From Bin87 sp965217175 (GTDB lineage: Bacteria > Chloroflexota > Dehalococcoidia > Lucifugimonadales > UBA3495): 64,000 nucleotides of DNA. The notes under the pieces are model-generated. The model did no database searches. It saw nothing but the letters and a program-made list of their open reading frames with translations, and was not told the DNA's origin. The position numbers and the translations under genes are program-made. Where the stretch lies: contig OZ244251.1 in assembly GCA_965217175.1 (NCBI GenBank), forward strand, positions 434,001 through 498,000. Direction: 5' to 3'. This document shows positions 9,481-17,826 of this stretch, piece after piece (the first letter of the stretch is position 1; every line of letters starts with the position of its first letter).

Positions 9481-10089
9481 AGATAGCGGCGCGATATTAG
9501 CACCTGAACGGTGAGGAATATTTGATTGTGCACCAACCCCAGTTGTGGACTGAAGTTCAGAATGTGATCGAAGGCGTGGACGCCGCACGTTGCCGAACTA
9601 AAATCTCGAGGGATAAAACCAAGTTAGGGCGAACATTGTACTCACCGACTGACTTGAACTTTGCGTTCAAATGGGAATTCGAGCAGCGAGAATGGGTACA
9701 ACAACGGAGGCGATTTTGGGTAGCTTTTGACGAGCGATTAATGCGCCGCGTTTATAACTTGGATCCGGGCGTACAAAAACTTGCAATCGAAGAAGCAGGC
9801 TATACTCCTAGTCGAATCCTATAACCAAACGGATTTCGTGAAAGATCGGGTTGCAGTCGAAGTCCAATTTGGCAAATATTCATTCGTAGCACATGATCTG
9901 TTTGTAAAACATCTCAGTTTTTTCGTCTCAGACATCATCGACGTCGGGATGGAGATAGTGCCAATGAAGGAACTAGAGCAAGAGATGTCATCAGGGGTAC
10001 CATATTATGAGAGGGGTTTAGTCAATGTTCTTCGTCAAGGACGAGGAGTTCCGGCGGTGCCTCTGGTGTTGCTCGGTGTAGTCCCATAG
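9477..10089 (+). pseudogene. BglII/BstYI-family restriction endonuclease, inactivated by a stop and a frameshift
   Basis: The reading frame starts at the ATG (9477) that overlaps the methyltransferase stop, runs MKIAARY, hits TAG at 9498-9500, and resumes as HLNGEEYLIVHQPQLW, the usual start of this family. It continues to about 9810, where a one-base shift (+1) moves the frame. The second part carries TDFVKDRVAVEVQFGKYSF. The spacing Asp-x8-Glu-x-Gln matches the Asp84/Glu93/Gln95 catalytic triad described for BglII. Sequence after it (GVPYYERGLVNVLRQGRG) also fits the family. The longest intact pieces are about 100 residues each, so no active nuclease is expected. The family call rests on motif spacing and on the coupled methylase. 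Confidence 0.78.
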
Positions 10090-10274
10090 CCTTCCGTAAA
10101 CCTAGCCGCATGTGACGCCGCCCGTCGCTAATCCCAGGAGGTTTCCTGAGGAGTATCCTTCGCTGGGCCCTTCCCCGCCTTGCCCCGTTTCCCCTCCCCT
10201 GTTAGACTGTCGCCCATCAAGCCACCTTTATTCAGGCGGTCTGCCGCCAAGCACGCCATTCAAGGAGAGGCCTC

Positions 10275-11528
10275 ATGCTGATTGGTCATTTCACCGAACA
10301 GCCCTGGCAGGATGAAAGTTCCGGGCTCATGGGCACCCAGAGCGTTGACCTGGGTATTTCCAATAGCCACTACCGTCCCGAGGTCGGCGCCCAGCTCTAC
10401 AACCGCTACCTCGATGAGAAAGTTTACGCCGAGGAAATGGGCTTCGACGCCGTGATGCTCAACGAGCACCACTCCACACCCTTCTGTATGCAGGGTGTTA
10501 CCAACGTCGGCGCCTCCATCCTGGCCCGCATCACCAACAAGGTCAAAATCATCATCCTGGGCAACGTGCTCCCCATCTGGGACGACCCCCTGTGGTTGGC
10601 CGAGCAGCTGTCCATGATCGACATGATCTCCCACGGTCGGCTGGTGTCCGGTTTCGTCCGCGGCGGTGGTCGTGAGAGCTGGTCCCATAACTCTCCGCCC
10701 CACTTCAACCGCGAACGGTTCGAAGAGGCCCACGACCTCATCATCAAGGCCTGGACCGATCCCGGCCCGTTCCGCTGGGAGGGCAAGCACTTCCACTACC
10801 GGTACGTGAACCCCTGGGCGCGCCCGCTGCAGGAGCCGCACCCGCAGGTCTGGATCCCGTCCACCGTGTCGGTCGAGACCGTCAAGTGGTGCGCCGAGAA
10901 GCGCTATCCGCTGGTGTTGCTGGCCACCAAGCTGGAGCCCACCCGCGAAGCGTTCCAGCTGTACCACGACATCGCCGCCGAGAATGGTTACGAGTCGGGC
11001 ACCCAGAACGTAGCCTACCTGTGGAAGGTGCACGTCGACGAGACCGAGGAGAAGGCGGAAGAAGTCGCGCGGAAATACCTGTCCGGCGTCAGCAACCCCT
11101 TCCTGGCCGGCAACGAGGGCGGCATCAACCCCGCCATCATGAGCCTGCCCGGCCACACGTCCCGCAACTCCCGCCGCCTGTCCGCCTCGGCCTTCGGCCC
11201 CGCCGGACGCTTCGGCACCAACCGGCGGCCCTACGAAGACCAGGTGGCCGATAGCACCATCATCGCCGGAACCCCCAAGACGGTTATCCCCAAGATCCGT
11301 GAGGTTCTGGAATACCTGCGGCCCGGTAGCGTGTTCTTCTGGGACGGCGACGGCGCCATGACCCACGATGACCAGATGCGCAGCCTTCGCCTGATGGGCG
11401 AAGAAGTCATCCCCGCTGTCCGCGAGATGGGCAAGGAGCTGGAGCTCTACTCCCCATTCGAAGTGGACGCCAGGACCAACCGGCCCATCGTGGACGCCTC
11501 TGCGACCGCCACCATCACCGCCGACTAA
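10275..11528 (+). CDS. luciferase-like flavin-dependent oxidoreductase (LLM class)
   Basis: 417 residues, TIM-barrel of the bacterial luciferase superfamily. Typical elements are seen: an N-terminal strand with AEEMGFDAVMLNEHHST (the His-bearing loop near the flavin), ITNKVKIIILGNVLP, a helix region SMIDMISHGRLVSGFVRGGGRE that contacts the cofactor phosphate, and PHPQVWIPSTVSVETVKW. Such enzymes use FMN or F420 to oxidise or oxygenate small organic compounds; cofactor and substrate are not decidable here. ATG at 10275 has AGGAGAGG close upstream. The gene faces a Gfo/Idh/MocA gene across a strong terminator hairpin. A smaller relative is at 14.0-14.9 kb. Confidence 0.88.
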   Translation: MLIGHFTEQPWQDESSGLMGTQSVDLGISNSHYRPEVGAQLYNRYLDEKVYAEEMGFDAVMLNEHHSTPFCMQGVTNVGASILARITNKVKIIILGNVLPIWDDPLWLAEQLSMIDMISHGRLVSGFVRGGGRESWSHNSPPHFNRERFEEAHDLIIKAWTDPGPFRWEGKHFHYRYVNPWARPLQEPHPQVWIPSTVSVETVKWCAEKRYPLVLLATKLEPTREAFQLYHDIAAENGYESGTQNVAYLWKVHVDETEEKAEEVARKYLSGVSNPFLAGNEGGINPAIMSLPGHTSRNSRRLSASAFGPAGRFGTNRRPYEDQVADSTIIAGTPKTVIPKIREVLEYLRPGSVFFWDGDGAMTHDDQMRSLRLMGEEVIPAVREMGKELELYSPFEVDARTNRPIVDASATATITAD

Positions 11529-11557
11529 ACTCTGCGGCTGGTTCTGCCAGCGAAATG

Positions 11558-11597
11558 AAAACGCCCCGGGGTCTTCCGACTCCGGGGCGTTTGGTTT
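11558..11597. terminator. bidirectional rho-independent terminator
   Basis: Inverted repeat ACGCCCCGG ... CCGGGGCGT (11561-11569 with 11582-11590), flanked by AAAA on the left and TTTGGTTTGG on the right. It lies between the converging flavin oxidoreductase and Gfo/Idh/MocA genes and can serve both strands. Confidence 0.8.
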
Positions 11598-11628
11598 GGC
11601 CACACTCGCTGGGTTGTTACTTCCGGTA

Positions 11629-12735
11629 TCAGGCGGTAGCGATGCGACGGCCCTCGTTGCTGGACTGGCGGATGGCGTCGATAAACCGGTGCAGGCCGAC
11701 CGCGTGGTCGAAATCGGGCACCGCGTCCTCGCCGTTGGAAGTGCCACGGATGGAAGCGGCGAATTTGCTGTACAGCTGCCCCACGTTGTAGGCCTCGTTG
11801 GCTGGCATCTCGGGAGCCAGGATCAGTTCCTCGGAGGGGACGAGGTCTTGCAGGTCGTTGCCGCCGCGGGCGCCGCGGATGTTTACTTCCTTCAACTGCG
11901 GTGAGTCTACCGACACAGCGACCAGCGTGCCCTCGTCGCCGTATATCTCCATGCGGTAGCCGCTGCCGGCCCACGCCGTGTTGCCAATCTGCACCGACGC
12001 GACGCCGCCGCTCTGCAGATTGCCGCTCACCAGAATGTTATCGGGTGAAGTTACCGGCAGGTCGTTGCCCGTGTCGGTCTCGTGCCAAGTGGTGGCCTGG
12101 GTGCTGACGACCGTGGACACGTCGGCGAACTCACCCACGACGCTCATCAGGGCGTCGATGGTGTGGCCGCAGGCGATGGTAAGGGTATGTGCGCCTGATT
12201 CGTCCTCGCGCTGCCAGGTGCGCCCCGAGTCGCGGGTCATTACGCCCTCGCGCATCAGGCGGACGTGGCAGGTCATTACGCGGCCCACATATCCGTCCGC
12301 GATCAGTTTGCGCAGGTGGGCAACTGCCGGGTTGGCGCGGGCCTGCAATCCCACTGCCGTCTTGACCCCCTGCTTGCGGGCTTCATCGGCCATCTCGATG
12401 GCCTCGGCGGTGGTGCGACCCAGCGGCCACTCGGTAAAAACGTGCTTGCCGGCCTTCAGCGCGGCCATCGTCGGATCGTAGTGGCGCGGCACACGCAGGG
12501 AGATGGTGGCGGCGTCTAGGTTGCCGTCGGCGAGCATCTTGTTGTAGTCGTCGTAGGCGGCGCCGGCGTTGAAGGCTGCCCGCGCTTCGTCGGCGGATTC
12601 CTGGCGGGTGGTGCAGACGGCGGCGAGGTCGAAGTCGGGGTGAGCGGCCAGCGCCGGCAGGTGGGCGCGCGGCGACCAACCCTGGTGGATGTTGGCACCA
12701 ATTAGTCCGATGCGGATGGGCTGTCGTGAAGTCAT
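11629..12735 (-). CDS. Gfo/Idh/MocA-family oxidoreductase
   Basis: 368 residues. Rossmann fold at the N-terminus (RIGLIGANIHQGW, residues 8-20) for NAD(P), followed by the substrate-binding C-terminal domain. The family's EKP catalytic motif is E102-W103-P104 here (TEWPLGRT), so the usual lysine is absent. A conserved His region (ACGHTIDALM) is present. This pattern is seen in Gal80-like and other divergent branches, which may be regulators or atypical dehydrogenases. The ATG at 12735 has AGGAGG seven bases upstream; upstream in-frame codons are ignored. It is divergent from the aldo/keto reductase, with a shared intergenic region 12736-12898. Confidence 0.85.
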   Translation of the reverse strand: MTSRQPIRIGLIGANIHQGWSPRAHLPALAAHPDFDLAAVCTTRQESADEARAAFNAGAAYDDYNKMLADGNLDAATISLRVPRHYDPTMAALKAGKHVFTEWPLGRTTAEAIEMADEARKQGVKTAVGLQARANPAVAHLRKLIADGYVGRVMTCHVRLMREGVMTRDSGRTWQREDESGAHTLTIACGHTIDALMSVVGEFADVSTVVSTQATTWHETDTGNDLPVTSPDNILVSGNLQSGGVASVQIGNTAWAGSGYRMEIYGDEGTLVAVSVDSPQLKEVNIRGARGGNDLQDLVPSEELILAPEMPANEAYNVGQLYSKFAASIRGTSNGEDAVPDFDHAVGLHRFIDAIRQSSNEGRRIATA

Positions 12736-12898
12736 GGGGGTGCCTCCTGTGGGCGGATTGAAAAGTCGTAGAAGCGGCCGATGTTTTGGCGTCATCGTAA
12801 CATAACGACAGTGGACCCTCATCATCGGGTGGGCCGTCATTGTTGGGGTGGTACAATCGGAGCGTTTCCAACCGCCAATTCATCATAAGGTGTCGCCC

Positions 12899-13918
12899 AT
12901 GACGCTCCCAACGGAAAGCCGGTTGCAGTTCGCGAGAGACCTGCCCATTTGTCGCATATTGAATGGCATGTGGCAGGTGTCGGGGGCCCATGGCCGCATC
13001 GATCCGGCGGCGGCTATCGGGAACATGTTCGACTACCTGGACGCCGGGTTTACCACCTTCGACCTGGCCGACCACTACGGCCCCGCCGAGGACTTTATCG
13101 GCGAGTTCCGGAGTCAACTGGCGGCGGCCAGAGGCAACGATGCGCTGGCCGGCATCCAGGCCTTCACCAAGTGGGTGCCCCGTCCGGGCCCGATGACCAG
13201 GCAGATCGTGGAGAACAACGTCGACATCTCCCGACGGCGCATGGGGGTGGAGAAGCTTGACCTGCTGCAGTTCCACTGGTGGGAGTACAGCGACAACCGT
13301 TATCTGGACGCTCTGGGCCATCTGGCCGAATTGCGCGATGAGGGCAAGATTCACCGCCTGGCCCTCACCAATTTCGACACCGAACGCCTGCGGGTAATTG
13401 GAGACCACGACATCCGCGTCGTTTCCAATCAGGTTCAATATTCCCTGATCGACCGCCGGCCTGAGGTCCAGATGTCCCAGCTGTGCCAGGAACGCAGGGT
13501 GTGGCTCCTGGCTTATGGCACTCTCTGCGGCGGCCTGCTCTCCGACCGATATCTGGGACAGCCCGAGCCCGGTTATTCAGCGTTGACCACCGCGAGCCTC
13601 CGCAAATACAAGCAGATGGTCGATGCGTGGGGCGGTTGGCAGCTGTTCCAGCAACTGTTGACGGCGCTAAAAGCGGTGGCCGACAGACATGGCGTCAGCA
13701 TCGCCAACGTAGCCGTCCGTTATGTGCTGGATCGCCCGGCGGTGGGCGGAGTAATTGTCGGCGCGCGGCTGGGAGTGGCGGAGCACATCGCCGAAAACGC
13801 CCGGGTGTTCAGCTTCCAACTGGATGCTGAAGATGTGGAACAAATTGATTCCGTGCTGCGAGAGTCCCGCGATCTTTATCAGATCATCGGCGACTGCGGC
13901 GACGAGTACCGGGGGTAG
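12899..13918 (+). CDS. aldo/keto reductase
   Basis: 339 residues, NADPH-dependent TIM-barrel reductase. The catalytic tetrad is visible as Asp55 and Tyr60 (DLADHYG), Lys91 (FTKW) and His126 (LQFHWW). The C-terminal part carries ANVAVRYVLDRPAVGGVIVGAR, which forms the cofactor-binding face. The substrate, an aldehyde or ketone, is unknown. The start at 12899 has AAGGTG nine bases upstream and begins shortly before the first barrel strand; 17 extra in-frame codons upstream are not supported. It may be expressed with the downstream flavin oxidoreductase (91-base gap, same strand). Confidence 0.85.
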   Translation: MTLPTESRLQFARDLPICRILNGMWQVSGAHGRIDPAAAIGNMFDYLDAGFTTFDLADHYGPAEDFIGEFRSQLAAARGNDALAGIQAFTKWVPRPGPMTRQIVENNVDISRRRMGVEKLDLLQFHWWEYSDNRYLDALGHLAELRDEGKIHRLALTNFDTERLRVIGDHDIRVVSNQVQYSLIDRRPEVQMSQLCQERRVWLLAYGTLCGGLLSDRYLGQPEPGYSALTTASLRKYKQMVDAWGGWQLFQQLLTALKAVADRHGVSIANVAVRYVLDRPAVGGVIVGARLGVAEHIAENARVFSFQLDAEDVEQIDSVLRESRDLYQIIGDCGDEYRG

Positions 13919-14009
13919 GCCAGCGTTTCAGCACGAATGGCGACCACCCCTAACCATATTATTCAGGCAACACGATCAGATTCTCTGACAGCAACTATCG
14001 GAGGTTGCG

Positions 14010-14912
14010 ATGCAAATTGGCGCAATATTTCCCCAAACCGAGATTGGCCCCGACGCGGGCTCTATCCGCGAGTACGTGCAGGCCGTCGAGGATTTGCAGT
14101 TCGATTACCTGTTCATCGCCGACCACGTTCTGGGAGCCGACCCGGCCCACCACGATCATGTCCGCGACCACTATTACACGCACCACAGCGTGATTCACGA
14201 ATCGCTGACGACGCTGGCGTTCATCTCTGCCATCACCACCCGCGTCCGGTTGGTTACCGGTATCCTCATTTTGCCGCAACGCCAGACCGCGTTGGTCGCC
14301 AAGCAGGCCGCCGAGATCGACGTCCTCAGCGGCGGACGCCTCACGCTGGGCATCGGCGTGGGCTGGAACCACGTGGAGTTTGAGGCGTTGGGCGAAGACT
14401 TCACCACCCGCGGCCTTCGCTCCGAGGAGCAAATTGACCTGATGCGCGCCCTGTGGACGCAGGAAGTCGTGGATTTCCAGGGGCAGTGGCATTCGGTACG
14501 ATCCGCCGGCATCAACCCGCTGCCGGTTCAGCGTCCCATTCCGGTCTGGTTTGGAGCGGGAGGAACCGCCGGGCCGGTGCCGCGGGACGTGGTTTTGCGC
14601 CGTATCGCACGCCTGGGGGACGGTTGGTTCCCCAGCTTCGGGCCGGATGACACCGCCCGCGCTGTGTTGGGCAAGATGGAAACCTACATCGCCGAGGCCG
14701 GCAGGCAGTCCTCGGACGTCGGGTTGGCGGGCCGGCTCCGGATGCCGGACAAATCTCCGGAGGAATGGCTGGCCGAAGCCGAAGGGTGGAGAGACCTGGG
14801 AGCCACCCACATCATGGCCGAAGCCCGCCGAGGCCCCCTCAGCTCGGTGGCCCAGCACATCGAGGCCATGCAGCAGTTTCGGGAGGTTATCCCCGTGGGC
14901 TGGGGCGGTTAG
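14010..14912 (+). CDS. LLM-class flavin-dependent oxidoreductase, F420-type
   Basis: 300 residues, a compact luciferase-like TIM barrel resembling the F420-dependent subgroup (TIGR03619 type). Evidence: MQIGAIFPQTEIGPD at the N-terminus, DYLFIADHVLG, TRVRLVTGILILPQRQ, and the helix KQAAEIDVLSGGRLTLGIGV that holds the cofactor phosphate, then WNHVEFEALGEDF. The role is likely hydride transfer on a small metabolite, and the cofactor is inferred from family resemblance only. GGAGG lies upstream of the ATG. It follows the aldo/keto reductase on the same strand and is separated from the convergent hydrolase by dispersed palindromes. Confidence 0.86.
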   Translation: MQIGAIFPQTEIGPDAGSIREYVQAVEDLQFDYLFIADHVLGADPAHHDHVRDHYYTHHSVIHESLTTLAFISAITTRVRLVTGILILPQRQTALVAKQAAEIDVLSGGRLTLGIGVGWNHVEFEALGEDFTTRGLRSEEQIDLMRALWTQEVVDFQGQWHSVRSAGINPLPVQRPIPVWFGAGGTAGPVPRDVVLRRIARLGDGWFPSFGPDDTARAVLGKMETYIAEAGRQSSDVGLAGRLRMPDKSPEEWLAEAEGWRDLGATHIMAEARRGPLSSVAQHIEAMQQFREVIPVGWGG

Positions 14913-14929
14913 CATCCCCACATGAACAA

Positions 14930-15004
14930 AGCCCCTCTCCAGCCGGTAGAGGGAACAGCCCGCCGGGAGAAAAAGCCCTTCTCCCACCGGGAGAGGGGTT
15001 GGGG
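14930..15004. repeat. paired dispersed palindromes related to the 6.6-kb element
   Basis: Two C-rich/G-rich inverted repeats in tandem. The first is CCCCTCTCC ... TAGAGGGA (from 14933). The second is CTTCTCCC-acc-GGGAGAGGGG (about 14979-14998), followed by TTGGGGCGTGGGC. The second matches the 6646-6668 palindrome. It lies between converging genes. Confidence 0.7.
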
Positions 15005-15016
15005 CGTGGGCCGTCT

Positions 15017-15886
15017 CTACCGTGAACCAGTGGTATAGGCGGTCTCCCCCAGCGGGTGTTCGGCCCATTTGCCGGCCTCAACCGCCGTGAGGAAATCGGA
15101 CACCAGTTGGTTGAACAGGGCCGGTTCTTCCAGGTTGATGGTATGGCCGCACTGGGGAAACAGCACCAGTCCGCTGTTGGGGATCGCCCGCTTCATCATC
15201 ACCGACGGTTCCAGGCAGGGATCGTCTTCGTCACCGGCCATGATGAGGGTCGGCACCTCCAGGGCATTCATTTGCGGGATGATCTGATCGACGGTGGGTC
15301 GCTTCAGTTGGACGCCGCGGAAGGTGTAGGCTGAGCCGCGGGCGTTGTGCCCCAGCAGCAGGCGCATGAACTCCTCGTAGCCCCTGGGGTCTTTCCGCTG
15401 CAACTGCACGCGGGTCGGCCCGCTCCCGTAGTCGTTCATCACCGGGGGCGTGCCCTCGTCCAGCAGACGGGCCGCCATCGCCTCGCCGCCGGTGCGGAAT
15501 GCCTCATTGTGGGTGGTGCCAGAGCCAGCCGACGCCACGATAATGGCGCGGCACCGCTCCGGATACCGGATAGCAAAATTGAGGGCCACGTTGCCGCCCA
15601 TGGACAACCCGCCGATGTAGGCCTGTTCCAGCCCGAGATGGTCCATCAGCCGGCGCAGGTCTTCGATGGTAATGTCCTGCGAATACGCCTCCGGATCGGT
15701 TGGAACGTCTGACGGCGGATAGCCGCGGTCGTTGTAGGTGATCACCCGGTAACGATGACTGAAGTAGCGTACCTGCTGCTCCCAACTCTCATAAGAGCCG
15801 GCGAATTCATGGCTCCAGATGAGGGGAAATCCCTCGCCGGTAGACTGGTAGAAAATGTGGACGCCGTCGGAGTCGAAGGTTGGCAT
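15017..15886 (-). CDS. alpha/beta-fold hydrolase
   Basis: 289 residues. The nucleophile elbow GGLSMGGN gives Ser95, the acid lies at about Asp219-222 (GDEDDPC), and the base is His248 (CGHTINLE). It has an N-terminal HGxP-like region (IWSHEFAGSYESW) and the YNDRGYPPSD strand-loop common in 3-oxoadipate enol-lactonase and related carboxylester hydrolases. A precise substrate cannot be given. The start at 15886 fits the domain (MPTFDSDGVHIFYQ). It ends opposite the F420-type oxidoreductase. A MazE-like remnant lies just upstream on the same strand. Confidence 0.84.
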   Translation of the reverse strand: MPTFDSDGVHIFYQSTGEGFPLIWSHEFAGSYESWEQQVRYFSHRYRVITYNDRGYPPSDVPTDPEAYSQDITIEDLRRLMDHLGLEQAYIGGLSMGGNVALNFAIRYPERCRAIIVASAGSGTTHNEAFRTGGEAMAARLLDEGTPPVMNDYGSGPTRVQLQRKDPRGYEEFMRLLLGHNARGSAYTFRGVQLKRPTVDQIIPQMNALEVPTLIMAGDEDDPCLEPSVMMKRAIPNSGLVLFPQCGHTINLEEPALFNQLVSDFLTAVEAGKWAEHPLGETAYTTGSR

Positions 15887-15907
15887 TAGGTGCGCTCCTG
15901 AATATGG

Positions 15908-16117
15908 TCATATTCCCGGTTTGGAAGAGGTTTGGCTGGGCGATTCGTTGCAATTTCTCGGACTAATCTCGATCGCTGAGCCATCACGCACTCTCCATTC
16001 CTCGGCGATGGGTTCAGGGATTTGAGCCGCCAGGCTCAAGCCCCATGTTGCTACGTGTGTTTTGGCTCCTGTTTTCCCCTGCTTTGATATATATCGTATA
16101 TGTACTCGCTTATTCAA
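15908..16117 (-). pseudogene. MazE/AbrB-type antitoxin remnant
   Basis: The segment THVATWGLSLAAQIPEPIAE followed by WRVRDGSAIEIS matches the swapped-hairpin DNA-binding fold of MazE antitoxins. The N-terminal 17 or so residues of the open frame do not fit, and an AGGAG lies just before the conserved part where no start codon exists. The usual C-terminal tail is replaced by an unrelated stretch (NCNESPSQTSS), and no MazF toxin follows. It is most likely a leftover of a toxin-antitoxin pair near other broken toxin-antitoxin genes. A functional DNA-binding peptide from an upstream start cannot be excluded. Confidence 0.42.
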
Positions 16118-16166
16118 ACAAGGTAAGCGGTGGGTACTCGTGAAACGCAGATGGCCGAGGCAATCT

Positions 16167-16200
16167 AAAAACTGCCCCTCCCTGTAAAGGAGAGGGGCAG
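16167..16200 (-). terminator. rho-independent terminator after the BNR gene
   Basis: On the minus strand a stem CTGCCCCTCTCC ... GGGAGGGGCAG is followed by TTTTT (the A-run 16167-16171 on the plus strand). It lies 30 bases past the stop of the BNR-repeat gene and ends that transcript. Confidence 0.82.
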
Positions 16201-16229
16201 TCGCGCATTCTTGCGGGATCAGGCGGAGA

Positions 16230-17216
16230 CTAGCTGTTTGGCGTCAAGGCCAACGAACGGATCTCGCCGAATTCCTTCTGAAGCTTGTCCCACGAATCGC
16301 CGCCGTCTGAGCTGACGTACAGGTAGCCGTAGATACTGGCGGCTACCATGACGTCGGGAAGGTGGCGGTTGGCCGCGAACCAGTACACCACCGAGTTGGG
16401 GGTGGTGGACAGATCGGGGGCGTCCCAGGACCCGCCGGCGTCGCGAGTGCGGCGAATGGCTCCGGTAACGCCGGGGATGGTGTCTCCGTTCCCTACGAAC
16501 ATGACGTCGGGGTTGTCGGGCTTGATGACCATGCCGCGGCAGTAGGAACGAGTGTCTTCGGCGTGGAAGCGCGGGAACTCGTGGAGCTCCCAGCTCTCGC
16601 CCTCGTCGTTGCTGGTGGAAATGCCAAACGGCGTGGTGCAGTAGATGGCGGCATTGGCGCCGGGCTTGATCGCCATTCCGTGGATATCGCCATGGAACGG
16701 ATCGGGCCCCAGGTCGGGCAGGCGAGTCCAGTTGTCGCCGCCGTCCAGGCTGCGGTATACGCCGTCAACCTCGATGCCGGCCCACACGGTGCGGGTGTCC
16801 CGAGGATCGACGATGATGTTGGTCGTGCGCGGGATGCCGATGGGGCAGGGCATCCTTACTCCCAGGTCCAGCTCTTCCCAGTTCTTGCCACCGTCGCGGG
16901 AGCGGAAGGCATTGGGGCGGGTGCCCACGAACACTGTGTCGCTGTCGTCCGGGTCAATCCCGACCGACCAGATCTGCAGGTCGTCCATGGGGGATTCCAC
17001 GTACTCCCAAGTGGAGCCGTTGTCGTCGGTGCGGAAAAGGCCGCCGTCGGAGCCGGCGTAGATGCGGTGCCGGTCGTTGGGATCGACGGCAAGCGTGCGG
17101 ATATTGCACTCGGTGGGCAGTGGATTACGGATACGGTTCCAGCTTTCGCCACCGTCTGGGCTAACGGACAGGCCGCCCCCGATGGTGCCCACGCTGATTG
17201 TATAGTTTCCGGACAT
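16230..17216 (-). CDS. BNR-repeat (sialidase-like) beta-propeller protein
   Basis: 328 residues with seven Asp-box motifs of the form SxDxGxxW: SPDGGESW, TDDNGSTW, SRDGGKNW, SLDGGDNW, SNDEGESW, TRDAGGSW and SSDGGDSW. This predicts a seven-bladed propeller. No signal peptide or membrane segment is present, and the catalytic Arg triad of true sialidases cannot be assigned, so the function is unknown (a glycoside hydrolase-like or binding protein). I chose the second of two adjacent ATGs (17216), because AGGAGG lies five bases before it and only two before the first. It has a terminator downstream. A paralogue is at 31.7-32.7 kb. Confidence 0.84.
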   Translation of the reverse strand: MSGNYTISVGTIGGGLSVSPDGGESWNRIRNPLPTECNIRTLAVDPNDRHRIYAGSDGGLFRTDDNGSTWEYVESPMDDLQIWSVGIDPDDSDTVFVGTRPNAFRSRDGGKNWEELDLGVRMPCPIGIPRTTNIIVDPRDTRTVWAGIEVDGVYRSLDGGDNWTRLPDLGPDPFHGDIHGMAIKPGANAAIYCTTPFGISTSNDEGESWELHEFPRFHAEDTRSYCRGMVIKPDNPDVMFVGNGDTIPGVTGAIRRTRDAGGSWDAPDLSTTPNSVVYWFAANRHLPDVMVAASIYGYLYVSSDGGDSWDKLQKEFGEIRSLALTPNS

Positions 17217-17335
17217 CATAACCTCCTGAATAGAGCGAAAGTCGTAAAGCAGAGTGCGAACCGGCGCTGATACGCCGCATGGGCGCATAATAGCACAGTG
17301 GGGAGGGGCCTAACGACAAATCGCGCGAGTCGAGG

Positions 17336-17547
17336 TCACAGCAGATGCGAGAATCCCTCTACTCCCAGACCGGCTTGTCGGACGATGGCTCGTAATGTTC
17401 CCGTGTCCAATTCCCTTTGGTCAGGTCGTAGTTCCTGACCAAAGGGATTGTCGCGCCGCATGATGATGCGGCTACCCCGTTGCCGCCGGATATAAACCCT
17501 GCTTTGGAAAGCGCGCCGACGCACTCGCGCCCCGAAACTCGGGGCAA
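17336..17547 (-). pseudogene. hicA: HicA-family mRNA interferase, frameshifted
   Basis: The N-terminal part in one frame reads PRVSGRECVGALSKAGF. The remainder, in another frame, reads YIRRQRGSRIIMRRDNPFG, then RELDTGTLRAIVRQAGL. Together these form a complete small HicA toxin (double-stranded-RNA-binding-like fold). A single base is missing at about 17488-17492, between the Phe and Tyr codons. The catalytic His of HicA (usually GSHxxx) is Arg here (GSRII). The gene lies five bases after the broken hicB on the same strand, as in an operon. No active toxin is expected. Confidence 0.72.
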
Positions 17548-17552
17548 TCGAT

Positions 17553-17759
17553 TTATACGGCTACAACTAACATCTCAAAGCGTTCCTCCGGGACCGGCAG
17601 GACAGCATCTTCAAGAATGTTAATGTATCCTTCAATAGCCTCCTTGATATTGGCGATCGCACCCTGACTGGTTTCGCCCTGGCTGACACAGCCGGGCAGA
17701 CTGGGGCATTCGGCTTACCAATAGCCATCTTCCCCTGGGTGGAGAACCACTTGCCGCAT
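17553..17759 (-). pseudogene. hicB: HicB-family antitoxin, interrupted by a stop codon
   Basis: Reading from the ATG at 17759 gives MRQVVLHPGEDGYW, then TAA (codon 15, 17715-17717), then AECPSLPGCVSQGETSQGA and IANIKEAIEGYI. This is the HicB partial RNase-H-like fold with its GYWxAECPxLPGC signature. Only the one codon between Trp and Ala is a stop. It is the antitoxin partner of the frameshifted hicA directly downstream, so both members of the pair are broken by different lesions. Confidence 0.75.
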
Positions 17760-17826
17760 AGAGATCACCCTTTTCGACTTTTGGATGTGACTGTACCGGC
17801 CAAGCAAAGTTGTCTGGCGCGGTGTT

